From the NCBI GenBank assembly GCA_041483135.1, contig JBGPFE010000015.1, forward strand, positions 21,253 through 85,252: a stretch of DNA of 64,000 nt, read 5' to 3'. Positions 43,457-51,742 of the stretch are shown piece after piece. The notes below the pieces were generated by a model that worked only from the letters and a program-made list of their open reading frames with translations, was not told the DNA's origin and searched no databases. The translations under genes and the position numbers were made by a program. Each line of letters opens with the position of its first letter. Position 1 is the first letter of the stretch. Source of the DNA: PALSA-1004 sp041483135 (GTDB lineage: Bacteria > Pseudomonadota > Gammaproteobacteria > Burkholderiales > SG8-41).

Positions 43457-44847
43457 GCGCCTTTTTTTCGCTGGTGGTGCACGAGCAAGAGCGCCACCGC
43501 GCTCGAGGCCAGGCGGGTTTGCACAGTGTCGGAGCGACTGGTCAGCACGATGGGAACGCGCGCGCCGAGCACGATCGCGGCGGCTTGCGCGTCGGCCAGA
43601 TACTCGAGTTGCTTGGCGAGCATGTTGCCCGCTTCCAGGTCAGGGACCACCAGGATGTCGGCCCGGCCGGCGACTGCGGACCGGATGCCTTTGGTTTTGG
43701 CGGCGACGATCGACACCGCGTTGTCGAATGCGAGCGGGCCGTCGAGGATGCCGCCTGTGATCTGGCCGCGGTCGGCCATCTTGCACAATGCCGCCGCATC
43801 CAGCGTCGAGCGCTGCTTGGGCATCACCATTTCGACCGCCGCCAGGATCGCGACCTTGGGCTCGCTCACCTGAAGTACCTGGGCAAGGTCGATGGCATTT
43901 TGCACGATGTCGACTTTTTCTTCGAGGGTCGGCGCGATATTGATCGCGGCATCGGTGATGAGCAGCATGCGCGGGTACGTCGGCACGTCCATGATGAAGA
44001 CGTGGCTGATCCGGCGGGCCGTGCGCAGGCCCGTTTCGCCGGCGACGACTTCCGCCATCAGTTCATCGGTATGCAGGCTGCCTTTCATCAACGCTTCAAC
44101 GGTGCCTTCGCGCGCCATCGCCACGGCAAAGTTGGCGGCGGCATGACTGTGCGGGACATCGACTATCCGGTATGGGGTCAGATCGATTTCCTCGGCGCGT
44201 GCCACGGCGTGAATTCTTGCCTGTGGCCCGACCAGCACCGGCACGATCAAATTCGCCTTGGCGGCTGCCACGGCGCCGAGCAGCGAGTCGCGGTCACACG
44301 GATGCACGACCGCCATCGGTATCGGCGCCGGTGCTTCCGCCATCGCAATCAGACGGCGGTACTGCGAGGTCTTGTCGGTCACCCGTACTTCGGGCAGCGC
44401 TACGCGTGGCCGCCGGACTTTGTCCTTCGGCGCCATGACCTCCGCGGTGCCGCTCATGACGACCAGATTGTTCTGATTCACGCATTTGCAATCGAAGGTC
44501 ACGTGGTGATGGTGCTCGAACTTGCCGGTCACGGTGACCGTCACGGTGATGGTGTCGCCGAGCGTCACCGGCCGCGAAAAGTGCAGCGACTGATCGAGGT
44601 AAATCGTGCCCGGTCCCGGCAACTGGGTGCCGAGCACGCTCGAGATCAGTGCGCCACCCCACATGCCGTGGGCGATGACTTCCTGGAACATGCTGCTCTT
44701 CGCGTACTCCGGATCGAGGTGCGCGGGATTGATGTCGCCGGACATGGCGGCGAACAATTGAATGTCCTCCAGCTTGAGCGTGCGCACGACGCTGGCGGAG
44801 TCGCCGATCTGGATTTCGTCGTAGGTGCGGTTTTCTATGTATTCCAT
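43453..44847 (-). CDS. MaoC-like domain fused to phosphate acetyl/butyryltransferase
   Basis: A 464-residue two-domain enzyme annotated in relatives as bifunctional enoyl-CoA hydratase/phosphate acetyltransferase. Residues about 5-140 form a MaoC-like hot-dog domain with the hydratase motif MSGDINPAHLDPEYAKSS. Residues about 165-460 form a Pta/Ptb domain with GSLHTDELMAEVV, THVFIMDVP-like SHVFIMDVPTYPRMLLITDA and VAILAAVEMVMPKQRSTLDA. It should convert acyl-CoA to acyl-phosphate for AckA. The MaoC part suggests a substrate from a beta-oxidation or PHA-related route. Forms an operon with ackA. Confidence 0.93.
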   Translation of the reverse strand: MEYIENRTYDEIQIGDSASVVRTLKLEDIQLFAAMSGDINPAHLDPEYAKSSMFQEVIAHGMWGGALISSVLGTQLPGPGTIYLDQSLHFSRPVTLGDTITVTVTVTGKFEHHHHVTFDCKCVNQNNLVVMSGTAEVMAPKDKVRRPRVALPEVRVTDKTSQYRRLIAMAEAPAPIPMAVVHPCDRDSLLGAVAAAKANLIVPVLVGPQARIHAVARAEEIDLTPYRIVDVPHSHAAANFAVAMAREGTVEALMKGSLHTDELMAEVVAGETGLRTARRISHVFIMDVPTYPRMLLITDAAINIAPTLEEKVDIVQNAIDLAQVLQVSEPKVAILAAVEMVMPKQRSTLDAAALCKMADRGQITGGILDGPLAFDNAVSIVAAKTKGIRSAVAGRADILVVPDLEAGNMLAKQLEYLADAQAAAIVLGARVPIVLTSRSDTVQTRLASSAVALLLVHHQRKKGA

Positions 44848-44980
44848 GGCCGTTTATTCAAGGCGGGAGGACGCGACGACGCGCAATTATGCATCGGTGC
44901 GCCGCGGAAGGCTATCCAGCCAACCGCCCTGCGTGTATGCAATAGGTATTTGTATTGTCGCGGAAACCCACTGGTAGTTA

Positions 44981-44994
44981 TTGACCTGCATCAA
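44981..44994 (-). promoter_or_regulatory. FNR/ANR-type box facing the MaoC-Pta/ackA operon
   Basis: TTGACCTGCATCAA fits the TTGAY-N4-RTCAA pattern fully. It is part of a 16-nt perfect inverted repeat with the box at 45027-45040. The operon start codon is about 135 nt away on the minus strand. No convincing -10 was found on this side. Confidence 0.65.
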
Positions 44995-45026
44995 AACGGG
45001 TCGCAGGCGTCCTCGCGGCCGGGATT

Positions 45027-45040
45027 TTGATGCAGGTCAA
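45027..45040 (+). promoter_or_regulatory. FNR/ANR-type box upstream of the DUF883 gene
   Basis: TTGATGCAGGTCAA fits the FNR-type consensus. A -10-like TAGGAT lies at 45062-45067, which places the probable transcription start near 45074 and the box centre near -41, the position expected for a class II FNR-activated promoter. No other -35 is needed. Confidence 0.68.
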
Positions 45041-45104
45041 ATGCCCGGCTTGCCGAACGACTAGGATGAACCGCACGACCAACCGTACTTGACTGGAGCT
45101 GACC

Positions 45105-45407
45105 ATGAACACCGATCTGACCCAAAAAATCGTTACCGATTACAAAGTGCTGGTGAGCGACGCCGAGGAATTGATCAAGGCGACGACCACTCAGTCGGTG
45201 GAGAAAATCGCCGACGCCCGCAGCCGGATGCAACACGCGCTGCTGGAACTGAAGCCGCGGCTTGCCAACACCGAGGCAGTGCTGAAGGATAAGACGCGGC
45301 TGGCGGCGAGCGCTGCCGATGAATACGTCCACCACAATCCGTGGGCGGCGATGGGCGCCGCGGCGGGCGTTGGCGTCGTAATCGGTCTGCTGATCGGCCG
45401 GCACTGA
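45105..45407 (+). CDS. DUF883/ElaB-YqjD family protein
   Basis: A 100-residue protein of the ElaB/YqjD/DUF883 family. A charged helical N-terminal part (SDAEELIKATTTQSVEKIAD) is followed by the conserved YVHHNPWAAMGAAAGVGVVI and one C-terminal membrane anchor ending LIGRH. Members are inner-membrane, ribosome-associated proteins in E. coli, linked to stationary phase. GGAGCTGACC precedes the ATG. The probable FNR-type promoter suggests induction when oxygen is low. Confidence 0.88.
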   Translation: MNTDLTQKIVTDYKVLVSDAEELIKATTTQSVEKIADARSRMQHALLELKPRLANTEAVLKDKTRLAASAADEYVHHNPWAAMGAAAGVGVVIGLLIGRH

Positions 45408-45568
45408 CCGCCGCCGGGGAGTGTTGTCGGCTGCACGTCCGCCCGGTCGTCAGCCATTGAGGTTCCCGTGGGCCCGGGGGCGGCTGCGCTGTCCCCGACC
45501 AGGCCTGGGAATTCCTGATTTTCTGTCGATTGCCCCCATCACGCCTCGCTGGGCGGGGCGCTTTCCGC

Positions 45569-45574
45569 TATAAT
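45569..45574 (+). promoter_or_regulatory. -10 box for fmdB-like gene
   Basis: A perfect TATAAT (CGCTATAATCC context) lies 27 nt before the fmdB-like start. The -35 region is GC-rich and has no good match. The 193-nt gap 45408-45600 holds nothing else I can support. Confidence 0.45.
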
Positions 45575-45600
45575 CCAACACTCTGAATTTGGGGGCAATT

Positions 45601-45942
45601 ATGCCGATATACGAATATCTCTGCGCAGCCTGCGGGTTCCAGAAGGAATACCTGCAGAAGATGAGTGACGCGCCGCTGACGGACTGTCCCGAATGCGGCA
45701 AGCCGAGCCTTGGCAAGATGGTGAGCGCCGCCGGCTTTCAGCTGAAAGGCAGCGGCTGGTACGCGACCGATTTCAAGCATGCCGCGAAACCAAAGTCGAA
45801 ACCGGAAGACAAACCCGTAACGAAACCGGACGACAAGCCGGCGGCGAAAACGGACGCCAAACCGGCGCCGGAAGCGCCGGCGAAAAAATCCGACGCTGCT
45901 GCGTCGACTGCAACATCCAGCGCCAACCCGGTGGCAAGTTGA
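45601..45942 (+). CDS. FmdB-family zinc-ribbon protein
   Basis: A 113-residue protein. The first 45 residues are the FmdB/CxxC-CxxC zinc ribbon: PIYEYLCAACGFQKEYLQK and DCPECGKPSLGKMVSAAGFQ. The remainder is a low-complexity tail rich in Lys, Pro, Ala and Asp (AKPKSKPEDKPVTKPDDKPA). Start at ATG 45601 after GGGGGCAATT. FmdB-like proteins are suggested transcription or formamidase regulators, unproven. The gene heads the conserved fmdB-DUF502-aspS cluster. Confidence 0.88.
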   Translation: MPIYEYLCAACGFQKEYLQKMSDAPLTDCPECGKPSLGKMVSAAGFQLKGSGWYATDFKHAAKPKSKPEDKPVTKPDDKPAAKTDAKPAPEAPAKKSDAAASTATSSANPVAS

Positions 45943-46048
45943 TATTTCCGCACCGCGCTGCAGCGCGCGGTTCGCTGGTGCAGGGCAGGGTGTGTCAATG
46001 ATCGTGTCGCTTCGCGCCAATCGCGCGAGCCGTTTTTAAGATGCCAGT

Positions 46049-46717
46049 GTGAGGGTGCGGTTGAAAAAGTATTTCATTACGGGGCTCCTGATCTGGGTCC
46101 CGCTCGGTATCACGCTGTGGGTGCTCGACCTGCTGGTGAGCACCATGGACCAGACGCTGCGGCTGCTGCCAGAGCAGTTCCAGACAGAGAGTTGGCTCGG
46201 CTTTCACGTGCCCGGGATGGGCGTGGTGATGACATTCATCGTGGTGCTCGTCACCGGTCTTGTCGCCGCCAACTTTCTCGGCCAGCGTCTGCTGCGGTTC
46301 TGGGAGAACGTGCTCGGCCGCATCCCGGTGGTCAAATCCATCTATTACGGCGTCAAGCAGGTGTCCGATACCTTGTTCACCTCGGGCGGTCACGCATTCC
46401 GCAAGGCGCTGCTGGTGCAGTATCCGCGCGAGGGTTCGTGGACCATCGCGTTTCTGACCGGGCAGCCGGGCGGTGACGTCGTCAACCATTTGCACGGCGA
46501 GTACTGGAGCATTTATGTGCCGACCACGCCGAACCCGACATCGGGGTTTTTTCTGATGATGCCGAAAGCCGACGTGATCGTGCTCGACATGAGCGTCGAC
46601 GAAGCGCTCAAGTACATCATCTCGATGGGCGTGGTCTCGCCCGACAGCAACGGCCGCAGAAACGGCAGGGCGCTGTCGAAACCCGACGCAGTGCGGCAGC
46701 AGGCCGTCAATCAGTAG
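46049..46717 (+). CDS. DUF502 membrane protein
   Basis: A 222-residue protein of the DUF502 (LCV3-like) family. Two membrane segments: YFITGLLIWVPLGITLWVLD near the N-terminus and MGVVMTFIVVLVTGLVAANF at about residues 56-75. Family motifs are IPVVKSIYYGVKQVSDTLF and VPTTPNPTSGFFLMMPK. The start is GTG 46049; GTG 46055 is equally possible. Function unknown; always near aspS in betaproteobacteria. Confidence 0.88.
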   Translation: MRVRLKKYFITGLLIWVPLGITLWVLDLLVSTMDQTLRLLPEQFQTESWLGFHVPGMGVVMTFIVVLVTGLVAANFLGQRLLRFWENVLGRIPVVKSIYYGVKQVSDTLFTSGGHAFRKALLVQYPREGSWTIAFLTGQPGGDVVNHLHGEYWSIYVPTTPNPTSGFFLMMPKADVIVLDMSVDEALKYIISMGVVSPDSNGRRNGRALSKPDAVRQQAVNQ

Positions 46718-46773
46718 CGCGGACGCCGCGCGGCGTCCGTTGTCTCTTAATTTCAGCCGATTAGATTTTCACC

Positions 46774-48552
46774 ATGCGTAGCGAATATTGCGGTTTGATC
46801 AGCCGCAAGCACTTGAGCCAGACCGTCACCGTGTTCGGCTGGGTCCACCGCCGGCGCGACCACGGCGGCGTGATTTTCATCGACTTGCGTGACCGCGGGG
46901 GGCTGCTGCAGGTGGTGTGCGATCCCGACAACCCCGCCACGTTCCGGACCGCGGAAAAGCTGCGCAACGAATTCGTGCTCAAGGTTACCGGCACGGTGCG
47001 TCCGCGTCCCGAAGGCACAGTCAATGCTAACCTCGTCAGCGGCGAAGTCGAGGTGCTGGCGGGCGCCATCGAGATCCTGAATCCGTCGCTGACGCCGCCG
47101 TTCCAGATGGACGACGACAATCTGTCGGAGACGGTGCGCCTCGAGTACCGCTTCCTCGACCTGCGCCGGCTGCAAATGCAGAAGAACCTCAAGCTCCGTT
47201 ACCGGACGGCGATGGCGGTGCGCGCTTTCCTCGACCAGCACGGCTTCATCGACATCGAGACCCCGATGCTGACGCGTTCCACACCCGAGGGCGCGCGCGA
47301 CTACCTGGTGCCGAGCCGCGTGCATCCCGGTGAATTCTTCGCGTTGCCGCAGTCACCGCAGCTGTTCAAGCAGCTGTTGATGATTGCCGGCTTCGACCGC
47401 TATTACCAGATCGTCAAATGTTTCCGCGACGAAGACTTGCGGGCCGACCGCCAGCCCGAGTTCACCCAGATCGACGTCGAAACCTCGTTCATGAGCCAGC
47501 AGGAAATCACCGAGTTGATGGAAGAGCTGATCCGCACCGTGTTCAAGAGCGTGCTCGATGTCGAGTTGCCGAGGCCTTTCCCACGCATGTCGTATGACGA
47601 CGCGATGGCGCTCTACGGTACCGACAAGCCGGACTTGCGCGTGCCGTTGAAGCTCACCGAGCTCACCGACGCGATGCGGGAAGTCGAGTTCAAGGTGTTC
47701 CGCGACGCCGCGCACCTCAAAAACGGGCGTATCGCCGCGCTGTGCGTGCCGCAAGGCGGCGAACTATCGCGCAAGGAAATCGACGATTACACCGAATTCG
47801 TCAAGATCTACGGCGCCAAGGGGCTCGCCTACATCAAGGTCAACGCGCTCGAAAAGGGCGTCGAGGGGTTGCAGTCGCCGATCCTCAAGTTCCTGCCGGA
47901 GGCCGCGATCAAAACCATCCTGGCGCGTACCGGCGCGTGCGATGGCGACCTGATATTCTTCGGCGCCGACCGGGCGAAGACCGTGAATGAAGCGCTCGGC
48001 GCGTTGCGCGTCAAGATCGGCCACGAGCGCGGGCTAGCCGAAGCCGGCTGGCGGCCGCTGTGGGTGCTCGATTTCCCGCTGTTCGAGTGGGACGACGAAG
48101 CCAAACGCTGGAATGCGATGCATCATCCGTTCACATCACCCGCCGACGGCCATGAGGATCTGCTCGACACCGACCCAGGCCAAGCGCGCGCCAAGGCACA
48201 CGACATGGTGTTGAACGGCTGGGAAATCGGCGGCGGCTCGGTGCGGATCCACCGCCAGGACGTGCAATCCAAGGTGTTCCGCGCGCTCAACATCGGGCCC
48301 GCGGAGGCCGAAGCCAAGTTCGGTTTCCTGCTCAAGGCGCTGCAGTACGGCGCGCCGCCGCACGGCGGAATTGCGTTCGGGCTCGACCGCATCGTAACGC
48401 TGATGGCAGGCGCGGAGTCCATCCGCGATGCGATCGCGTTTCCCAAGACGCAACGCGCGCAATGCCTACTGACGCACGCGCCGAACACTGTCGACGAACA
48501 GCAATTGCGCGAGTTGCATATCCGGCTGCGTCAGGAACCCAAAAAGGCCTGA
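46774..48552 (+). CDS. aspS: aspartate--tRNA ligase
   Basis: A 592-residue bacterial-type AspRS with the usual length and bacterial GAD insertion domain. N-terminal anticodon-binding OB fold: VFGWVHRRRDHGGVIFIDLR. Class II motif 2: FRDEDLRADRQPEFTQID. Motif 3: GGIAFGLDRIVTLMAG. Charges tRNA-Asp; betaproteobacterial members are often non-discriminating and also charge tRNA-Asn where asnS is absent. Ends 41 nt before the RNase gene. Confidence 0.97.
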   Translation: MRSEYCGLISRKHLSQTVTVFGWVHRRRDHGGVIFIDLRDRGGLLQVVCDPDNPATFRTAEKLRNEFVLKVTGTVRPRPEGTVNANLVSGEVEVLAGAIEILNPSLTPPFQMDDDNLSETVRLEYRFLDLRRLQMQKNLKLRYRTAMAVRAFLDQHGFIDIETPMLTRSTPEGARDYLVPSRVHPGEFFALPQSPQLFKQLLMIAGFDRYYQIVKCFRDEDLRADRQPEFTQIDVETSFMSQQEITELMEELIRTVFKSVLDVELPRPFPRMSYDDAMALYGTDKPDLRVPLKLTELTDAMREVEFKVFRDAAHLKNGRIAALCVPQGGELSRKEIDDYTEFVKIYGAKGLAYIKVNALEKGVEGLQSPILKFLPEAAIKTILARTGACDGDLIFFGADRAKTVNEALGALRVKIGHERGLAEAGWRPLWVLDFPLFEWDDEAKRWNAMHHPFTSPADGHEDLLDTDPGQARAKAHDMVLNGWEIGGGSVRIHRQDVQSKVFRALNIGPAEAEAKFGFLLKALQYGAPPHGGIAFGLDRIVTLMAGAESIRDAIAFPKTQRAQCLLTHAPNTVDEQQLRELHIRLRQEPKKA

Positions 48553-48558
48553 AGCTGC

Positions 48559-48588
48559 ACCGCCAAGGACGCGAAGGACGCCAAGGAA
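48559..48588 (+). repeat. CGCCAAGGACGC tandem repeat
   Basis: Three near-identical units (CGCCAAGGACG, CGAAGGACG, CCAAGGA) stand in tandem just after the aspS stop. They also supply the AAGGA that could serve as ribosome binding site for the RNase gene at 48594. Confidence 0.5.
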
Positions 48589-48593
48589 AACAA

Positions 48594-48980
48594 ATGCGTT
48601 CGATTCGGCCTTACCTGATTGCGGTGGCGATCTTAGCGTTGACCGCGGCGTTTCTTGCGCCGCCCTTGGTGTTGGCGCGGGAAAATGGCGCTTCGGCGGC
48701 AGCGATCAAGGAGATTACTGTTGCGGCCCTGCCGCCGGAAGCGCAGCAAACGCTGCAGCTGATCAAGCGCGGCGGCCCGTATCCGTATCAGCGCGACGGC
48801 GCGGTATTCGGCAATTACGAGCGGCTGCTGCTTCAGCGCAGCCGCGGCTATTATCGCGAGTACACGGTGCCGACGCCGGGGGCGAACAACCGCGGCGAGC
48901 GCCGGATAATCGGCGGGCGCGACGGGGAGTATTATTACAGCGACGATCATTATCGAAGTTTCAGGCGCATCCGCGAATAA
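48594..48980 (+). CDS. secreted barnase-like ribonuclease
   Basis: A 128-residue microbial RNase of the barnase/N1 family. It starts at 48594 with signal peptide MRSIRPYLIAVAILALTAAF. Family core: LIKRGGPYPYQRDGAVFGNY, LLLQRSRGYYREYTVPTPGA (catalytic Glu in REYTV), GERRIIGG (Arg) and YYYSDDHYRSFRRI (catalytic His). It cleaves single-stranded RNA, probably after G. Its TAA stop is directly followed by the ATG of a barstar gene, so toxin and inhibitor are coupled. The signal peptide implies export, with barstar protecting the cytoplasm. Confidence 0.9.
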   Translation: MRSIRPYLIAVAILALTAAFLAPPLVLARENGASAAAIKEITVAALPPEAQQTLQLIKRGGPYPYQRDGAVFGNYERLLLQRSRGYYREYTVPTPGANNRGERRIIGGRDGEYYYSDDHYRSFRRIRE

Positions 48981-49427
48981 ATGGCACCGTCCGAATTAAG
49001 CCCGCTGCGGCCGGAGCAATCCGGCGTATTTCTGGTCCCCCGCGCGTTGCCCGCGTTGCGCAAGGCAGCCCGGCGCACGCACTGCGCATGGATCGAGGCC
49101 GATTTGCACGCGGCACGCGATAAAGCGGGGTTCCTCGCGGCGTGCGCGCGCCAGCTCAAATTTCCGTCGCATTTCGGCGGCAATTGGGACGCGTTTTCCG
49201 ATTGCATCAACGACCTGTCATGGCAGGCCGCGCCCGGCCACGTGATTGTGTTCGAAAATGTCGATATCCTCGCTCAGCACGCACCGGACGTGCTGACGAC
49301 GGCGCTCGAGATCCTGCGCGCCGCCGCCGACGCCTGGCGCAACCGCAATGCGACGTTCGTCGTGTTGCTCGACTATGCGCCGCCGGAATTTGCGGTCGAC
49401 CCGTTTCCCGAGCCACCGCTCACTTGA
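48981..49427 (+). CDS. barstar-family ribonuclease inhibitor
   Basis: A 148-residue barstar-like protein. The signature FGGNWDAFSDCINDLSW is at about residues 62-78. An acidic face typical of the barnase-binding helix is in this region. The N-terminal 30 residues are longer than in classical barstar (about 90 residues). It starts right at the base after the RNase stop codon. It should bind and block the neighbouring RNase in the cytoplasm. Confidence 0.9.
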   Translation: MAPSELSPLRPEQSGVFLVPRALPALRKAARRTHCAWIEADLHAARDKAGFLAACARQLKFPSHFGGNWDAFSDCINDLSWQAAPGHVIVFENVDILAQHAPDVLTTALEILRAAADAWRNRNATFVVLLDYAPPEFAVDPFPEPPLT

Positions 49428-49473
49428 TCGGGACGCAATCGCCCCCATTAAAAAACCAAGCGTCGTCTGAAAG

Positions 49474-49932
49474 GTGGGCCCGGCTTATAAAATTCCGGTC
49501 TCGGTGCTGGTGGTGATCCACTCCCCGGACCTGCAGGTGCTGCTGCTCGAGCGCGCCGACCGGCGCGGATTCTGGCAATCGGTGACCGGCAGCCAGAATG
49601 CGGGCGAGACCCTGCTGCAAACGGCCCAGCGCGAGGTGGCCGAGGAAACCGGGCTTGACGCGGGCCGCTTCGGGCTCATCGACTGGCGCAAGCAGAACCA
49701 GTATGCAATTTACCGGCGCTGGCGCAGCCGCTATGCGCCGGGCGTCACCCGCAACACCGAGCACGTGTTCAGCCTGCAGGTGCCCCGGGCGCTGCCGGTC
49801 ACGCTCGCCGAACGCGAGCATTTGCAGTATGTATGGCTGCCGTGGCGCGACGCGGCCGACAAGGTATTCTCATGGAGCAATGCCGATGCCATACGTGAAT
49901 TGCCGCACAGGCTTGCCGCCGCAGCGCAATAA
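49474..49932 (+). CDS. nudB: dihydroneopterin triphosphate diphosphatase
   Basis: A 152-residue Nudix hydrolase of the NudB/FolQ type. The Nudix box runs from GSQNAGETLLQTAQ to REVAEETGLD (about residues 37-61). The following FGLIDWRKQNQYAIYRRWRS matches the pterin-binding branch. Start at GTG 49474; upstream frame has no better start. It removes pyrophosphate from dihydroneopterin triphosphate in folate synthesis. Placement after aspS is usual in proteobacteria. Confidence 0.92.
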   Translation: MGPAYKIPVSVLVVIHSPDLQVLLLERADRRGFWQSVTGSQNAGETLLQTAQREVAEETGLDAGRFGLIDWRKQNQYAIYRRWRSRYAPGVTRNTEHVFSLQVPRALPVTLAEREHLQYVWLPWRDAADKVFSWSNADAIRELPHRLAAAAQ

Positions 49933-50021
49933 CCTTGTCCGTGGCGGGGTCAGGCGCAACTGAATTTCACGCTGGATTTTTTGTCGTATTATGATAATGT
50001 TTCTATCCTTCAACCTGGGAT

Positions 50022-51128
50022 GTGAATGCGATGCAGTTAGCCGCCATTGCCTTTGACCGTTTCAAGCCGCTGCAGGACGACGCGTGCGAGAGCCGCATCG
50101 TCGCTGCCAAGGCGGCGCTCGGCAAGCGTGCGGTGATCCTCGGCCACCACTACCAGCGCGCCGACGTCTATAAGCATGCCGACCTGACCGGCGATTCGTT
50201 GGGGCTGTCCAAGCTTGCCGCGCAGACCAGTGCCGACTTTATCGTATTCTGCGGCGTGCATTTCATGGCGGAAGTCGCCGACATCCTGTCCAAGCCTGAG
50301 CAGGTCGCGATCCTGCCCGACATGAACGCCGGCTGCTCGATGGCCGACATGGCCAACCTGGCCAAGGTCGAGCGCGCATGGCGCGAACTCGGTGAAGTGC
50401 TCGATCCGGATCAGGCGGTCACGCCCGTCACTTACATCAATTCGGCAGCCGATCTCAAAGCGTTCTGCGGCGAGCACGGCGGCATCGTGTGCACCTCGAG
50501 CAACGCCAAACAGATACTTGAATGGTCGTTCGCGCGGCGCGAGAAGGTCTTGTTCTTCCCCGACCAGCATCTCGGGCGCTGGAGCGGCTACATGATCGGC
50601 ATCCCGCCCGATGAAATGCTGGTATGGGATTTCGACGAGCCGCTGGGCGGGCTCACGCCGGAGCAGATCCGCAAGGCCAAGGTCCTGCTGTGGAAAGGGC
50701 ATTGCTCGGTGCACCAGATGTTCCAGGCGCAGCACATCCTGAATTTCCGCAACCAGTATCCCGAAGGCATGGTGATCTCGCACCCGGAATGCAATTTCGA
50801 GGTATGCAAGCTCTCGGATTACGTGGGTTCGACCGATTTCATCATCAGGACCATCGCCGAATCGAAGTCGAATACGCGCTGGCTGGTCGGCACCGAATTG
50901 AACCTCGTCAACCGCATCGCCGAGCAGTACAAGCCGCAGGGCAAGGTCGTGCAGTTCATGGCGCCCACGGTGTGCATGTGCTCGACCATGGCGCGCATCG
51001 ATCCGCAGCACCTGGCGTGGACGCTGGAGAACCTGGTCGAAGGCAAGATCGTCAACCGGATTACGGTGCCGGTGCGCGCAGCGGAACTCGCACGCACCGC
51101 GCTCAAACGCATGCTCGAAGTCGTGTAG
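50022..51128 (+). CDS. nadA: quinolinate synthase A
   Basis: A 368-residue NadA. It condenses iminoaspartate and dihydroxyacetone phosphate to quinolinate for NAD synthesis, using a [4Fe-4S] cluster. Motifs: KRAVILGHHYQRADVYKHAD, FCGVHFMAEVADIL, NAGCSMADMA, SHPECNFEVCKLSDYVGST and TVCMCSTMARIDPQHLAWTL; conserved Cys in these supply the cluster ligands. The start is GTG 50022 or ATG 50031. Upstream TATGATAAT at about 49990 is a possible -10. Confidence 0.96.
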   Translation: MNAMQLAAIAFDRFKPLQDDACESRIVAAKAALGKRAVILGHHYQRADVYKHADLTGDSLGLSKLAAQTSADFIVFCGVHFMAEVADILSKPEQVAILPDMNAGCSMADMANLAKVERAWRELGEVLDPDQAVTPVTYINSAADLKAFCGEHGGIVCTSSNAKQILEWSFARREKVLFFPDQHLGRWSGYMIGIPPDEMLVWDFDEPLGGLTPEQIRKAKVLLWKGHCSVHQMFQAQHILNFRNQYPEGMVISHPECNFEVCKLSDYVGSTDFIIRTIAESKSNTRWLVGTELNLVNRIAEQYKPQGKVVQFMAPTVCMCSTMARIDPQHLAWTLENLVEGKIVNRITVPVRAAELARTALKRMLEVV

Positions 51129-51145
51129 CGCGTTACACTGGCGCG

Positions 51146-51742
51146 ATGAGCAAGGCGCGCCATCTGCCGTATTACATCCTCTCGTTTCTGGTCGCCGTAC
51201 CATGGATCGCACATGCCGCGCCGGAAGTCCATGTCGAGCGCCGGCACGGCGTATTCCAGGTTCACGCCGACACGCCGGTCGCGGTCGATGCGCAAACCGC
51301 CTGGCAGGTGCTGACCGATTACAACCAGCTCGCCGAATTCGTTCCCGACATGCGCATGAGCCGGATCATCAGTGCGCCCGGCGAGCCATTACTGCTCGAA
51401 CAGAAAGGCGGGGCCGGGTTCCTGCTGTTCCAGGTCAGCATCGAGGTCGTGCTGCAAATTGACGAAATCCCTCCCGAGCGGCTCAAATTTCACGCCGTCA
51501 GTGGCAATATGAAGCAGATGCGCGGTGAATGGCGCATCAGCCGTGCCGACCGGGCGGTCAGGCTCAGCTACGATGCCGAGCTCGAGCCCGATTTCTGGGT
51601 GCCGCCGGTGATCGGCGCCGCGCTGATGCGCCGTGACATCGGCAAACAGATCGACGGCGTGGTGCATGAAATGCTCAAGCGTCACGGTGCCGGCCGCGAT
51701 AACGACGTACCCCGCAACGACAACAGCCCGCCTGCAAAATGA
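51146..51742 (+). CDS. secreted SRPBCC/START-like protein
   Basis: A 198-residue exported protein of the SRPBCC superfamily (START-like/polyketide cyclase fold). The signal peptide ends PWIAHA. The domain begins FQVHADTPVAVDAQTAWQVL followed by TDYNQLAEFVPDMRMSRII, a usual opening for this fold. It is 17 nt after nadA and its stop overlaps the start of the next gene (ATGA), so it belongs to a nadA-to-clsB operon. Ligand, probably a hydrophobic molecule, unknown. Confidence 0.85.
   Translation: MSKARHLPYYILSFLVAVPWIAHAAPEVHVERRHGVFQVHADTPVAVDAQTAWQVLTDYNQLAEFVPDMRMSRIISAPGEPLLLEQKGGAGFLLFQVSIEVVLQIDEIPPERLKFHAVSGNMKQMRGEWRISRADRAVRLSYDAELEPDFWVPPVIGAALMRRDIGKQIDGVVHEMLKRHGAGRDNDVPRNDNSPPAK

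Noticed and set aside
44165..44190. GGGGTCAGATCGATTT resembling the dispersed palindrome
   Set aside because: It lies inside the conserved MaoC-Pta coding sequence and lacks the inverted half, so it is a chance match.
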